Part shown: in pieces, positions 1 to 11,184 of the stretch
Numbering within the stretch: position 1 is the first letter of the stretch
How the letters are laid out: every line of letters starts with the position of its first letter
Source of the DNA: Bombyx mori
Taxonomy: Eukaryota; Arthropoda; Insecta; Lepidoptera; Bombycidae
DNA: 64,000 nucleotides
Direction: 5' to 3'
NCBI RefSeq assembly: GCF_030269925.1
Contig: NC_085112.1
Coordinates: 4,279,501-4,343,500, forward strand
Notes under the pieces: model-generated
Databases searched by the model: none
What the model saw: only the letters and a program-made list of their open reading frames with translations
What the model was told of the DNA's origin: nothing
Made by a program: the position numbers and the translations under genes

Positions 1-9
1 ATTATTGCT

Positions 10-105
10 TCTCGGCAGAAATAGGCGGGATGGTGGTACCTACCCATGTGGACTCACAAGAGGTCCTACCGGCAGTAAAGTGGCATATAATACGGCTGTT
101 TTCCG
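10..105 (-). mobile_element. Bm1-like SINE fragment at window edge
   Basis: Reads GGCAGAAATAGGCGGGATGG and then a degenerate CAAGAGGTCCTACC block, the reverse complement of the middle of Bm1. Only the central part is present. Confidence 0.75.
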
Positions 106-680
106 AACTGTAACCAATTATTTTAGATTTACTCGTACCACATTGTCATGTAATCTTAAAAATAAAATCTTTGGTATCTATTAAATTTTTTTTTAAAACA
201 CTTACTAAAAATTACATCCGATAGATAGCTTTTGGGAATAAAGCTATTCTCTTCCAACACCCGTTTGAAATAGAACCGTAATATCTATTATTTCTAAAAG
301 TATCAAGCACACGAGAGGCGCCCTCGATATTAACTCAAATGTGACCTCGTCTCCTAAAATAATATTGGAGCATCAAACAAACTCCAGTGCTTACTTACAC
401 GAGAACTTTATAAAGTGACACCTACGACATCGCTGTCAGATCTGAAAGCATTTTTATTTATTGCCACGTGAATGACATGTGTCGACAGTTCGCCTATATA
501 AAAACCGGGAATATTTGCCTCAAGGTAACATCCCTAAATATTGTAATATTGAATCAGATGGGTTTGATTTAAAAGTTACAAAGCGCATTTAATTAGTTAA
601 CGTAGTTTTGGGTTAGAAAATGTAACAATTTTTGAGTTGTTTTTGGAAGTTGTTAGGTTTTTTTGAAGTTGTTATATCAT
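106..680. other. No recognisable feature
   Basis: AT-rich; no supported gene or repeat recognised. Confidence 0.5.
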
Positions 681-684
681 AGCT

Positions 685-930
685 CATGGGCCACTTAATG
701 TTATGTGGTTAGCGAAGCCCATATAAATCACGTGAACGCTGCCACCCACTTTGTATCATGAGGTCGTTATCTCAATCGTGTTGTATAATGGCTATCACAC
801 CACTGAAACTGGATCCCATAACTGCTTTGTGGTGGACACGGACAGGACAATGGTACCTGCCCGTGCAGGGTCAAATTACCAGACGCTCTATCACCACTAA
901 TTACGCAAAGTTATAAACGGTGCGGGTTTA
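685..930 (-). mobile_element. Old, diverged Bm1-like SINE
   Basis: Faint but ordered similarity to reverse Bm1: GTGGTTAGCGAAGCCCATA, a GCCACCCAC block, GGTACCTGCCCGTGCAGGGT, and AATTACGCAAAGTTATAAAC before GCGGGTTT. Substitutions and small indels throughout indicate great age. Confidence 0.55.
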
Positions 931-1342
931 ATCATATTAAATTTTTAAAATGTTATAGTTTCATCGTGAGTCATTCATGATCAGGCATTAAATTAAAAAT
1001 ATTTTTGGCTCACTTGTGGGATGTTAATTTCAGCAAAGTCGGAATTTAGCTTTATTTGTCATTACTTGAGTAGAAGGGGTACTACAGTTATCCAATTAAC
1101 TAAAGCTTTAATTTTGAGTGATAAAAACGTATGATATCGAAACATAAAAGCGCACATCTTGAGAAAATCCTTTTACGGAAGATTTGACCTACAATCCGTT
1201 TACTCTCGGAGCTCAAAGCAACGAATCGAGAAAGTATCAGACGATATCTCATAAAAGGTATGAAACGAAATAAAGTACACTCAAATTATGTCCTCGAGCT
1301 CTTGAATAAGAGAAAATTTCAGATTTATTTCACTTACTATCG
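931..1342. other. No recognisable feature
   Basis: AT-rich sequence without a supported gene or recognised repeat. Confidence 0.5.
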
Positions 1343-1428
1343 GTTTTGGAACGAAGTTCCTTATGGGATGATGCGGAGGGTTACCCTAACCGATAAAAAA
1401 CGTCCGTAACGTAAGGTTTTTTCTATTT
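1343..1428 (+). mobile_element. Left end of hairpin-ended element (copy A)
   Basis: Starts TTTTGGAACGAAGTTCC, a short palindrome, then TTATGGGATGATGCGGAGGG and CGTCCGTAACGTAA, as at 19512, 26115 and (inverted) 52893. The matching right end appears at 2588-2682, so the two may bracket nested insertions. Confidence 0.7.
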
Positions 1429-1447
1429 AGTTTGCTATCAACCGATT

Positions 1448-1700
1448 TTTGCTGGTGGTAGAACCTGTTGTGAGTCCGCGCGGGTAGGTACCTACCTAGA
1501 CCTAGGTCTATTTTTGCCGTGAAGCAGTAATGCGTTTCGGTTTGAAGGGTGGGGCAGCCGTTGTAATTATACTGAGACCTTACAACTTATATCTCAAGGT
1601 GGGTGGCGCATTTACGTTGTAGATGTCTATGGGCTCCAGTAACCACTTAACACCAGGTGGGCTGTGAGATCGTCCACACATCTAAGCAATAAAATAAAAA
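1448..1700 (+). mobile_element. Bm1-like SINE, 5'-truncated
   Basis: Runs from GCTGGTGGTAGAACCTGTTG through the GAAGCAGTAATGCGTTTCGG and GGGCAGCCGTTGTAA blocks to an AGCAATAAAATAAA tail. The tRNA-like head is absent. Confidence 0.85.
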
Positions 1701-1793
1701 AAATGTCGCTGCACGTAAATTCAACAATTCCTGAATCGCAGTGACGAGATGTTATACAGTTGATAGACGTTCTCGTATTTCTCTTGCTAAATC

Positions 1794-1896
1794 ATACTTA
1801 CCTGGCGTAGCGGATACCTATCGTGATCATGCAGGCGGTTCCCCCAGGGCGAGGCTGTTCCATTGGACTGCGGAGTGGTTGACCCTTGCGATTATT
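1794..1896 (+). pseudogene. U1 snRNA pseudogene, 3'-truncated
   Basis: The segment begins exactly like U1 snRNA with ATACTTACCTGGCGTAG, the 5' end that pairs with 5' splice sites. It continues through a stem-loop I region (GTGATCATGCAGGCGGTTCC), a loop II region (CCATTGGACTGCGG) and GTTGACCCTTGCGATTATT. After about 103 nt the match stops; the Sm site and stem-loop IV are replaced by A/T-rich sequence. Protein-binding loops are altered: loop I has ATCATGCAG where U1 normally has ATCACGAAG (U1-70K site), and loop II has ATTGGAC where ATTGCAC binds U1A. This is most likely a retroposed or truncated pseudogene, not a working gene. Family features are from established knowledge of U1. Confidence 0.85.
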
Positions 1897-1976
1897 TTTA
1901 TTTTTATCAATAAAAAAATCATAATAAAAAATGTATACCCGAATAATTATTTTCTTTATTAGTCCGTCCATTAAAA

Positions 1977-2580
1977 ATTTGAAAAGTTACATTTGGGGTT
2001 GCGTTTTTAGAGGACATAATTTTATTTTTTTGGTGTGTAGGGAGGGGGCTCCGTGTAAAGCTAAAAGCAAGTTTGTGGAGTCGCCACCCTTGTCCCACGG
2101 CCACTATCTTGAAAAATAGGGGTTGAAATGGTTTTTACGATTTATCTCTTAAACTATTTATCTGATAAAAAAAAATTGTTTACATTTTTTGTTGCAAATT
2201 AAATTTTCTACAACTGTGATTCAGTAACTTTTGGTCGTAAAACTATAAGTAAAAAAGTTATAAGCGAAAATGTTCAGAAATTCGAGAAAAACATTTATAT
2301 TTTTCGATATAACTTTTATTTTATCATTTTACGAAAAAATTATATCAGACCATTTTTGTACATAATTTTTTGAGGAACAACTTTTATACTACATTTTTTC
2401 ATTAAGTCAATAGTTAAGGTTTTACAGCGCTCCAAAGTGAGTACTATTTTTCAGTACTATACATATATTATACGTGTGTACTAATAATGTACAATTTACA
2501 TTGACCCCCTCCTACACATCAAAAAAATAAAATTGCGTCCCCTAAAAACGCAAAGTAAGGCCTAAAAATGTAACATTTCA
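1977..2580. mobile_element. Inverted-repeat (MITE-like) element with diverged ~75-bp arms
   Basis: The left arm (about 1977-2052) and right arm (about 2504-2580) are imperfect reverse complements. Both contain GCGTTTTTAG, AATTTTATTTTTTTG and TGTGTAGG-type blocks in mirror order, ending in G-rich and C-rich runs. The interior is AT-rich with no transposase. It is probably a non-autonomous DNA transposon; the superfamily is not identifiable. Confidence 0.65.
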
Positions 2581-2587
2581 ATGGACT

Positions 2588-2682
2588 ATATACCTCAAAT
2601 AGAACTTAAAATTAATATTTTTATAATAATATGGAACTTCGGTGCTATACGGTGTTCCACGACACCTTTTTTTTTTTATTTA
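2588..2682 (+). mobile_element. Right end of hairpin-ended element (copy A)
   Basis: TATACCTCAAATAGAACTTA, AATATTTTTATAATA and CGGTGTTCCACGACACC match the right ends at about 19860 and 26450. The terminal GGTGTYCCACGACACC is a potential hairpin. Confidence 0.7.
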
Positions 2683-3445
2683 ACTAGCTTCGAGTTTGGT
2701 ATTTGTTTTGCGGAATTCGAATTTTATAAGGAATATAATTGGTTTTTTTTCGCAATGAAGTAAGCTTTAGTGCATTGCCACATAAGACAGCAATTTAAAT
2801 GGTGTTTTAATAAAAAAGCAGACTGGGGCCCATACATACAGTATTATTGTTATCTCCAATTGGCGTGCGATTTTCTACCACGAAATGTTGCATCAGTGGA
2901 AAAGTGTTCTTTGTTTTATAATATTTGTCAGATGTACATTACGTTGCGAACTATTAGTACGAGGGCGATACCGTACCCGGTCCTTTAAAAATTGTAATAC
3001 CTACAGCTAAAATAACAATTTAAATTAAATCACAGAGATACAAGAGAACTGAAAATCCCTCCTCCAGTCGTGTCCCTCATGTCTGAGGGTCGCGATCTCT
3101 ATCCACGACACAAAATATCTTAAGCATCTTAAGCAACGGCATAAATCACTGCCAGGGTTTACGTGCTCAACTTCATGTATTTTCCTTTTTTATTACATCA
3201 ACATAAATGTAGGAGAAATGTTGATTTTCGTCTTTGCCAATATATCGGATTGTTCACAGTCGAATGTAAGTTTTAGAAATAATCTAGAAACAAAATGTTT
3301 TTACTCGCGTCATGGGTTGTGTATACCTTCTTCCTTATGAATATACTAATACATAATTACATATTTGACGGTGTTGCATGTTAGGTATCTTTAAATCATC
3401 TCATTTAAGAAATAAATTTGCAGAAATTTAAGTGTAAGATTATTG
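2683..3445. other. No recognisable feature
   Basis: AT-rich; a 72-codon open frame at 2770-2988 resembles nothing I know and is probably chance. Confidence 0.5.
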
Positions 3446-3447
3446 TA

Positions 3448-3846
3448 CACTAGGGACCCGCTCCGGCTCCGCTCGGGTCTTTAACAAAAATTTCAACGAT
3501 ATTTGCGGCATAACTATAATAGTTAAACATGTGCTGTCACGACACTTTTTGTAAAGAATAATGTGTTCTACAAAGTCGTAGTACATTATTTTATTGTGTC
3601 ATCAATAGTTTTCGCAGGGTACGCGATGTAAAGAATATTTTACGTAAATTTTTTACACCTTTGGTTATATTATTGGAGTTTTAGTAAGGATTCCAAATTT
3701 TTTTCAAAAAAATTATATCCTATGTCACTCGGTATTAGTGTAACTTCCAAACAGTGAAAGCATTTTTCAAATCGGTTCAGTAGTTTCGAAGCCTATTCAA
3801 TACAACCAACCAAACAAATATTTCCTCTTTATAATATTAGTGTAGA
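3448..3846. mobile_element. CTAG-start non-autonomous repeat
   Basis: Begins ACTAGGGACCCGCTCCGGCT, contains CAAATCGGTTCAGTAGTTTC near the far end, and finishes ATAATATTAGTGTAGAT. The same start reappears inverted near 52700-52735. This layout is very common in lepidopteran genomes; its class is not determined here. Confidence 0.6.
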
Positions 3847-4934
3847 TTGTCGTTGTTTTGATCAAACCTAGACAGTTTGCACCTTAATTATATTCACGTC
3901 GGTGATAATAACAGCCACGGTATGGAAATCTTTCAAAAGAAATATCAAAAATCGATATACGATTTATGTTTGTTACAATTTCGTGGTATTAGAGATTAAC
4001 AAGATAATAAAATAACTAACTCCTTTTTCGATCAAATAGGTAAAGAATTTTTATTTTTTTATGGTTTTACTTCAGAATAACAAAATCTGGAGAAGATTCA
4101 GATATTTGCCGATCTTAGTGAAATAAGTGTTCTTTTCGTAATATGTCTTAGATAATTTTTTTGGGTAAATGTTGTAGAGTGATTTTTGGAATATTATAAA
4201 GAACATTTACCTCTATTAATATTCTTATATATTTTATGAAGGTACTATTGTATTTCGTAGATTAATTTCGTAGAAACTTTCGGAGACCTAATTATTCTGT
4301 TTTCATAATATTTCTTCATGTGACATGTGTTATCTTTGGAAATATTATTTTCAAGAAAACATTATATAATTGATGAAAGTTCAATAAACTCGCTTTGGAC
4401 ACCAACAATGAATGAACACAAATTTGGTTTACACGTATTTTAGTTTAAATCAATATTTAAACTAAAATTTTAGTTTAAATCAATATTGAAGATAAGAGAG
4501 ATGTAAGTATTGATCTGTATTTGACATTTATGAATTGTTAACAGATGTTTAAGTAAAATTTGTCGAAAAACAGTTTCCAACAAGTTTATTAAAAAACCCA
4601 GTACATATCGGGCTTACATTGATACATATATAAATATAACACCGTAACAGCGAAATAGATTTAACAAATTGAAAATGCACTATTGTCACTTCGACTAACA
4701 ATGTCCTTTGTGCCGTAGAAATATCATCTATGAAAGCCTTAGACCCGATATAATGTGTTCGTGGACTTTGTAAAATGTATAGTGAACTTCCTTCCGAGCG
4801 AATCCTTGGAAAATGTTATCAGTTTCGTTTGTAGAGAAACCTGTTAGTAGCATCTTATACACCTACCTTACCTTATACACCTCATAGCACCTCTAACTAT
4901 ACATTTAAAAGAAGAGAGAGAGAGAGAGAGAGTA
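3847..4934. other. Mostly unrecognised AT-rich DNA
   Basis: Holds a small palindrome/duplication of TTTAGTTTAAATCAATATT at about 4438-4485 and a GA dinucleotide run at about 4911-4933 that abuts the next LINE 3' end. Nothing else recognised. Confidence 0.5.
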
Positions 4935-5480
4935 TTCTTTATTGTACACCAAAAAACAAATAAACAGTGCGATACATTAAAAACAAAAAAAAAGTACAAT
5001 TGGCGGTCTTATCGCTAAGAGCGATCTCTTCCAGACAACCATCAGGTGGACAAGAATTATTTGGAAACGAACTACGCGCGGTGTACCATTCCAGTGAAAT
5101 ACATATGCATATGTGTACACATACATATACACATACATATCTCCGCAAATATACATACAATTAATACAAAGTATTATAATAAAATAATAATTAGTAAAAA
5201 TAAAAAAATATTAAAAATTAAATTTTGCTTCTTTATACATAAATAAGAATAAGCAATTTACATATAAAAGATACTTAAAATACCTTTGAAACATATACAA
5301 TTTAAGTAGATACCAATTTCAGAAACTACCCTATCATATATCAAATCGGTTGACTAATATTTAAAAAATGTTCCTTAATGAGGCGTTTGAACGAATTTAA
5401 TGTTTCAGCATTTACAGCATCAGAAATTAATTTACGAAAATTATGTCAACATCAAGAACGTCATCTTGTAACAAAGGGTT
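4935..5480 (-). mobile_element. LINE 3' end (C-terminal coding remnant plus 3' UTR)
   Basis: On the minus strand, a degenerate frame near 5470-5390 reads NFRKLISDAVNAETLNSFK, like the extreme C-terminus of LINE polymerases. It is followed by AT-rich 3' UTR, the block CTGGAAGAGATCGCTCTTAG, then GGTGTACAATAAAGAATACT and a dinucleotide tail (GA on the + strand). The 3' UTR motif is one I know from lepidopteran LINEs; the clade is uncertain. Confidence 0.6.
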
Positions 5481-5621
5481 TTTCAACCGTCATCATTGAA
5501 CATTGAATGGTTCATGACGAAGTTTTATTGTTTAAAATGCTGAGGATAGTTTAAAAAGATAAATTCCGAAGCAACATCACGCAGGTGATCTTTGTATTTT
5601 GTGTATCGTTAATTACGTATT

Positions 5622-5870
5622 TTTTACTCGTGGTAGGACCTCTTGTGAGTCCGCACGGGTAGGTACCACCACCCTGCCTATTTCTGCCATGAAGCAGTAA
5701 TGCGTTTCGGTTTGAAGGGTGTGGGCAGCCGTTGTAACTATACTGAGACCTTAGAACTTATATCTCAAGGTGTGTGGCGCATTTACGTTGTAGATGTCTA
5801 TGGGCTCCAGTAACCACTTAACACCAGGTGGGCTGTGAGCTCGTCCACCTATTTAAGCAATAAAAAAAAT
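5622..5870 (+). mobile_element. Bm1-like SINE, 5'-truncated
   Basis: Well-preserved copy from ACTCGTGGTAGGACCTCTTG to AAGCAATAAAAAAAAT; lacks the tRNA-like head. Confidence 0.88.
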
Positions 5871-6170
5871 ATGATGCATTATTATCAATCATGCTGATTA
5901 GAGAGTACTTCGAAAGGAATTGGTTTAAGGAAATGTTAATTTCACTTTAAGCAGTGTTATTCTAATTACGAAAATTATAAATTTTAAAAGACGACACGAG
6001 AGTAAGACATGTCCTTTTTTGGTTTTATTATTATTGCATAAAAAAAATTAACATTCACATTTAATTAAAATGCAACCACTGAAAAATAGTCTATTTAAAA
6101 ATTATCTCTGAAATTTGTTATAAAATATTAAAATTATATTTTTTTAACATAACCAGATCGTTTCATTGCA
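5871..6170. other. No recognisable feature
   Basis: AT-rich DNA; nothing recognised. Confidence 0.45.
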
Positions 6171-6179
6171 AATCGTTTC

Positions 6180-6354
6180 ATTCAAAAACAAAATTATTAT
6201 TTTTATTTAATTCCGAGCATTTTCATATTTATCTACGTTTTAAACCTTCTCTGAACTTCCACAAATAGTTCAAGACCAAAATTACCCAAATCGGCCCAGC
6301 CGTTCTCGAGTTCTAGCGAGATTAACGAACGGCAATTCATTTTTATATATTACT
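6180..6354. mobile_element. 3' part of a CTAG-type repeat
   Basis: Matches 56041-56205: shared blocks GAGCATTTTCATATTTATCT, ACTTCCACAAATA, CAGCCGTTCTCGAGTT and CAATTCATTTTTATATAT. Its 5' half is missing here. Confidence 0.65.
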
Positions 6355-6745
6355 AGCTGACCCGGCAAACATTGTTTTGCCATATATAAGATTTCTAGGG
6401 AATTTCTAGTGTAGAAAAAAAAATTAACTTATTGTATGTGTGTAAGGATGTGGTAAATTAGTGAAAGAGGTATGTAGTGCTGTGAACGATGAGGGAATAT
6501 ATAATAAAAATAACAAAACCCCATTCAACCACATAATACCTTATTATAACAAAAAAAAATGTCCAAATAAAAAAAAATATGTTAGGGGTGGACAACCCTA
6601 ATCACTTAGGGGTATGAAAAATAGATAGTAGCCGATTCTCAGGCTTACTGAATATGCATAAAAAAATTCATGAGAATCGGTCAAGCGGTTTCGGAGGAGT
6701 ATGGGAACGAACATTGTGACACGAGAATTTTATATATTAGATTAT
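6355..6745. mobile_element. CTAG-start non-autonomous repeat
   Basis: Starts CTAGCTGACCCGGCAAACAT, has GAATCGGTCAAGCGGTTTCG near the end, and finishes GAATTTTATATATTAGATT. A related start recurs at 55701. Confidence 0.65.
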
Positions 6746-9570
6746 ATCGATTTCAGGTTTTTCAAGCAACACATTAAAATTATATGGGCCGAAAATGCCA
6801 CGAAATAACAGCATAACCTGTTTCAAAATGTTCCGCTTTCATGTTTGTGTTTGCGGAAATTCCCATTTTAGCGGAGGCGTTGGTTGTATACTTTTTGGGT
6901 GGCGACCCCTTTGACTTCGCTTACATATTTTGGGATGTTTCAACTTTCGGGTTAAAGGTCACTTTTTTTTTTTAATTCGCAATTCGCATACGTTGTGATC
7001 GTGCCAAGTGAGCGGTCTTATTGTATCGCATCTTGTATTTCATCTCAGAGAAAATGAATTACTGTGAGACGACGCAGTCAAAACAAATTAACGGGCAAAG
7101 ATACTTTTAAAATTGTAATAGAAAAAATATTAATTTGTAGTAAAAGATGATGCAAAGGTAAATTTATCGCCTTGTTTTGTTTCTGTTTCGTTTTTAGTGA
7201 TGTTGACTGAGGTACAACAGCGTCCGGATGCGAATTGAGGTCTGAGTTCGTATCTTTGTTAAAGAAATTTAACTTTTGAGTTGTTCTTGTTTGAAATATA
7301 CATTCATGCTTCGGGCAGTGGACTGTATTTTGTCTGTTTAGAAAGCAGACCATTTATTTTTCTTCGCACATAATACAACACACATGTTAAGTACGATCAG
7401 TGTTGCCACACTAGAAATATTTGAAATGTTATGTTTTTGATTGCCTTAAACAATAAATAAAAATAAATATTCTTTTAAAATAACTATGTAGCTTGTTTAG
7501 TTCTTTTATTTTTTTTCGAATTATTACTCTGAAGTATTACTTTCGTATTTTATTCCGGAGTATTAGGTACTTCGTATTAACGAAGCTAATAAAATAAGTT
7601 ATGTTTCGATAAATTAATAAAGAAGTAAATTTAGTCTATTCTAAACATGTAAATATTCTGTGTAAATTTTTATCTGCTAATAATATTTATCTCTAAAGTA
7701 GTTAGTCTAACATATATTTGTTTGTGCTGTTCTTAAAACCACAGATTCGCGTATGGAAAAATCGACCAAATTTGTTTGTATTTAGATTTAGTAATTTTTT
7801 CCCTCTCTAAGCACCTGTCATTTTTGTAAATACTTTGACATTGGCAAAATCAATGCCATAGGCGTTGGAGCCAAATTATCTAAAAGAAGAAGAAGAAAGA
7901 AGTAAATAAATTTTTAAGGTTAAATTTTTCGTACCTTTTCATAACTATAGAAACATAATTCAAGCGAAGTTTCTGTACACAAATTGTTTATTTAAACAAA
8001 ATTATGATAAATGAAAATAAACTTAAGCAGGTATAGCAAAAACTCGCCTTATAAAATGTATAAAAAACATGTATATATCTATTGAAATAAAATCAGACAA
8101 TAAAATACCTTATTTCCTCAATCATACGGCCGATATTCATTTAATACGTGTTTGCTTTTTCAACAGAAATAGTACTTAGCTAAGAGGGTCATGGTTACGT
8201 CTTGCGGTCATCAACAATGCATACTTGCAGCCTACACTGGCGGACACTTTTAATAACGGAGCTTTAATTACCTACTTTTTGTGAAAATGTATCTAGTTAC
8301 AGTATTTAATTTTAGAATAGAAACGAAGTTCACTCAAATATTTTTGTACACGTCTTAAATACTTGCGAATTAAAATATGAAAACAATTTATTTGCAATTG
8401 TTTCAGACGAAAGTTAATCTTGTAACCCTCCATCATGTTTGGTTTGCTGTTAATTTGTTAGAGAGTGTATGCCACTGAGAATTTTATCACTGACGCGATT
8501 TCATTAGGCTTTATTTTATCGTCTCTTTCCCATAACTTACACAACATTTCGAGGGTCGTTTTTAAATTTGGGGCCAAAAGTGAGTTATTTGATTTAATTC
8601 TAATAACCTTAATGTTACCCTAATTATAAGTAAAGTGAATTTGTTGTCATGACAACAGGCACGTGGTCCTATAATTATATATTCGTAAAGACTGTTAAAT
8701 TAGGAGTTATACAATAAAAACTACCCCAAATCTCATTAGTATCACTGGTTCGAAACTTAAATTCTAACTTGTTTGCTATTTTTCCAGTAATGCGTGTTGA
8801 AATTCGCGGCAATTTTATTTAATCAGTATGTAAGACAGTAATAAAGGAAAACTAACTGGATATTAGAACATTATTAAAAACAAAAGAAGTACGGTTTCTA
8901 AGCTTTTTAAAAAAATGCTATTTAGATTGTCATCCGTGTTGGCGTTATCAAATGCGTAAAATGAATATTATTATATAATATTGTCAATAAATGATTAACT
9001 TGATTGTGATGAAGAATTTTTTATTCTGAACATGCTTCAGTTCAAAAAAGTTTAAATTCATGAAATCGTTACTTTTTTGGCCGCAAAATTGAAAACGGCC
9101 CCTGATTGAAGTTTTCGTAAAATAACGCAAAGTAAACCATCTACAAATGAAAAAGACTTTGTCAATAGAAGACCTGTGTCATGACTATTTAGATCTAGTC
9201 AGGTTTTCATAGTACAAGTTAGATTCATACCTCATCCTGACAGTGGAAAGATGCCCTTTTCAACCGTTGTAGAACCTGTTACTGTATTTGCATATAACAA
9301 ATACCAATTTACAGGTACATACATGTAAGGATGGGTAACAATTGTTAATAAAATATATGCACTCAAATTATACCAACTACTGACTATGAAACTGATAAAA
9401 TGTTCCACTTCAGTTCACAAAAAAAAGTATGCAAATAAACAAGTAATACTCGATATCCAATAGCATTCACATATTATTCATGGTGGTTGCAAGCGCTGAA
9501 TATGTAGGTTTGTACCGGATATTGCCTTCGATGGATTGCAATCACACAGCCACACGCTGCTACTAGTCTA
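6746..9570. other. Long AT-rich stretch, little recognised
   Basis: No gene supported. A 91-codon minus-strand frame (7078-7353) looks like chance. Around 7850-7900, CCATAGGCGTTGGAGCCAAA followed by an AGA-rich run resembles a LINE 3' tail. Nothing else recognised. Confidence 0.45.
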
Positions 9571-10155
9571 AGATCCCGCTGCAGGATTGGTGCGTTCATC
9601 GATTTTTTGCTTAAAACCAAATTTTTGTGTTTATTTATAATTAGGAGAATATATATTTACTAGGGTGCCTATCAAAATTTGGCGTTGTTACGCGTTAACT
9701 CTCTTTCACTCTACCTTAAATATTTATCATCTTTAAGAGCCAGTAACCCTTATTTGCGGCCAGATTTAATTAAGCAACCATATATGATAATTAATAGAAA
9801 AAAATTAGCTTCAATTTGACATATAATTAATAAATATACGTTATAAACGTATAAATTTATCGAAATCATACCTGTTTACACCTGGCTGCGAAGAGGTGCG
9901 GCCAGGTGCGCAACGGCAACCGTGATTTTTTAGAATCTTCATATAAATTACTGTGAGGTAGACGTTATTTTATTTAAAAAATAAATAAACGAATTTTTTT
10001 ACCAAAAATCAATTAAAAATAATTTAATTAAAAATAATGGCGGCCAAATTTTGATAGGCACCCTAGTAAATATATATTCTCCTAATTATAAATAAACACA
10101 AAAATTTGGTTTTAAGCAAAAAATCGATGAACGCACCAATCCTGCAGCGGGATCT
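9571..10155. mobile_element. Foldback/MITE element with perfect 113-bp terminal inverted repeats
   Basis: The left arm 9571-9683 (starting AGATCCCGCTGCAGGATTGG) and right arm 10043-10155 are exact reverse complements over 113 bases by direct reading. The interior (9684-10042) is AT-rich with GTGCGGCCAGGTGCGCAACG and no transposase. Flanks (ACTAGTCTA left, CGTACTATA right) show no convincing target-site duplication. It is a non-autonomous DNA transposon of unknown superfamily. Arm identity implies a young insertion or gene conversion. Confidence 0.85.
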
Positions 10156-10295
10156 CGTACTATACCATGCTTACAATCAAACACTAAAATAGACAGAATT
10201 GTTAGGGCATCAAGAGATTGCGATTTGCAAAATGATACGCGTGATTATGATAATACTATTTTAATCAAATATATCATAGTGATTAAAAACACTTT
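10156..10295. other. No recognisable feature
   Basis: Short AT-rich spacer before a Bm1 copy. Confidence 0.4.
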
Positions 10296-10545
10296 TTATT
10301 TATTTATTGCTTAGATGGGTGGACGAGCTCACAGCCCACCTGGTGTTAAGTGGTTACGGAGCCCATATACGTCTACGACGTAAATACGACACCCACCTTG
10401 AGATATAAGTTCTAAGGTCACAAATATAGTTACAACGGCTGCCCCATCCTTCAAACCGAAACGCATTACTGCTTCACGGCAGAAATAGGCAGAGAGGTTG
10501 TACCTACCCGCGCGAACTCACACAAGGTCCTACTACCAGTAAACT
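10296..10545 (-). mobile_element. Bm1-like SINE, 5'-truncated
   Basis: TTATTGCTTAGATGGGTGGA through CACAAGGTCCTACTACCAG; reverse orientation, tRNA-like head absent. Confidence 0.88.
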
Positions 10546-11180
10546 TTTACGATTAAATGTCGCGTTTTTTAATATAATGATATATAATGATAAAAGCGAT
10601 ATGAAGGTACGGGTACTATAAGAATTGATTTTTAAGCCACAATTAAGCTTCTATCTGATGTCATTTAATTATTATAGGTTCAGATTGAACTTGTTCATAA
10701 CAAAAGAAAAGATATTAAATAATATGCACAAGATCCTCGAAATATTATTTTTACGACAAACAAAAGAAAGTGTGCATTTTCTTTGTTATTCTAGTCAAAG
10801 CAATCAAGCGCTTCTTCATAACAAAAAAAAATCGATGAGTTCGTCTTTCAAATTACAGAATAACATTTGAAATGAATAAAGCAATGAGATTGAGAATATA
10901 TATTATGTGGGTTAATAAAAATGACTTTGATTATTCGGGACGTCGGAATGAAATGTTATCCTTAGTGAAACAGATTGTTTTTTTTGTTTTTTGTTTTCCT
11001 ACCCACAAAAATTGATGGTCAATTTATAGTGAGAAAACTTATTAATGCACTAAACGGGTGGAAGAGGTTTACTTTATCCAGCGTTAAGTTGTTATCAGAG
11101 CTCAAAGACCTCACAACATGGTTTAAGCTACTCAACTGAGAGAAACATGAGGTTGAATATACTAAATCCAATTTCGGAGT
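10546..11180. other. No recognisable feature
   Basis: AT-rich; the 81-codon frame at 10625-10870 is low-complexity and unsupported. Confidence 0.45.
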
Positions 11181-11184
11181 TATT

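Noticed and set aside
4939..5246. Small frames around 5000-5250
   Set aside because: They lie in a LINE 3' UTR and a TACA microsatellite.
7078..7353. 91-codon minus-strand frame
   Set aside because: No recognisable motif, signal or neighbour; composition fits chance in AT-rich DNA.
9562..10164. 9-bp target-site duplication for the 113-bp-armed element
   Set aside because: ACTAGTCTA and CGTACTATA match at too few positions to count, especially beside perfectly matching arms.
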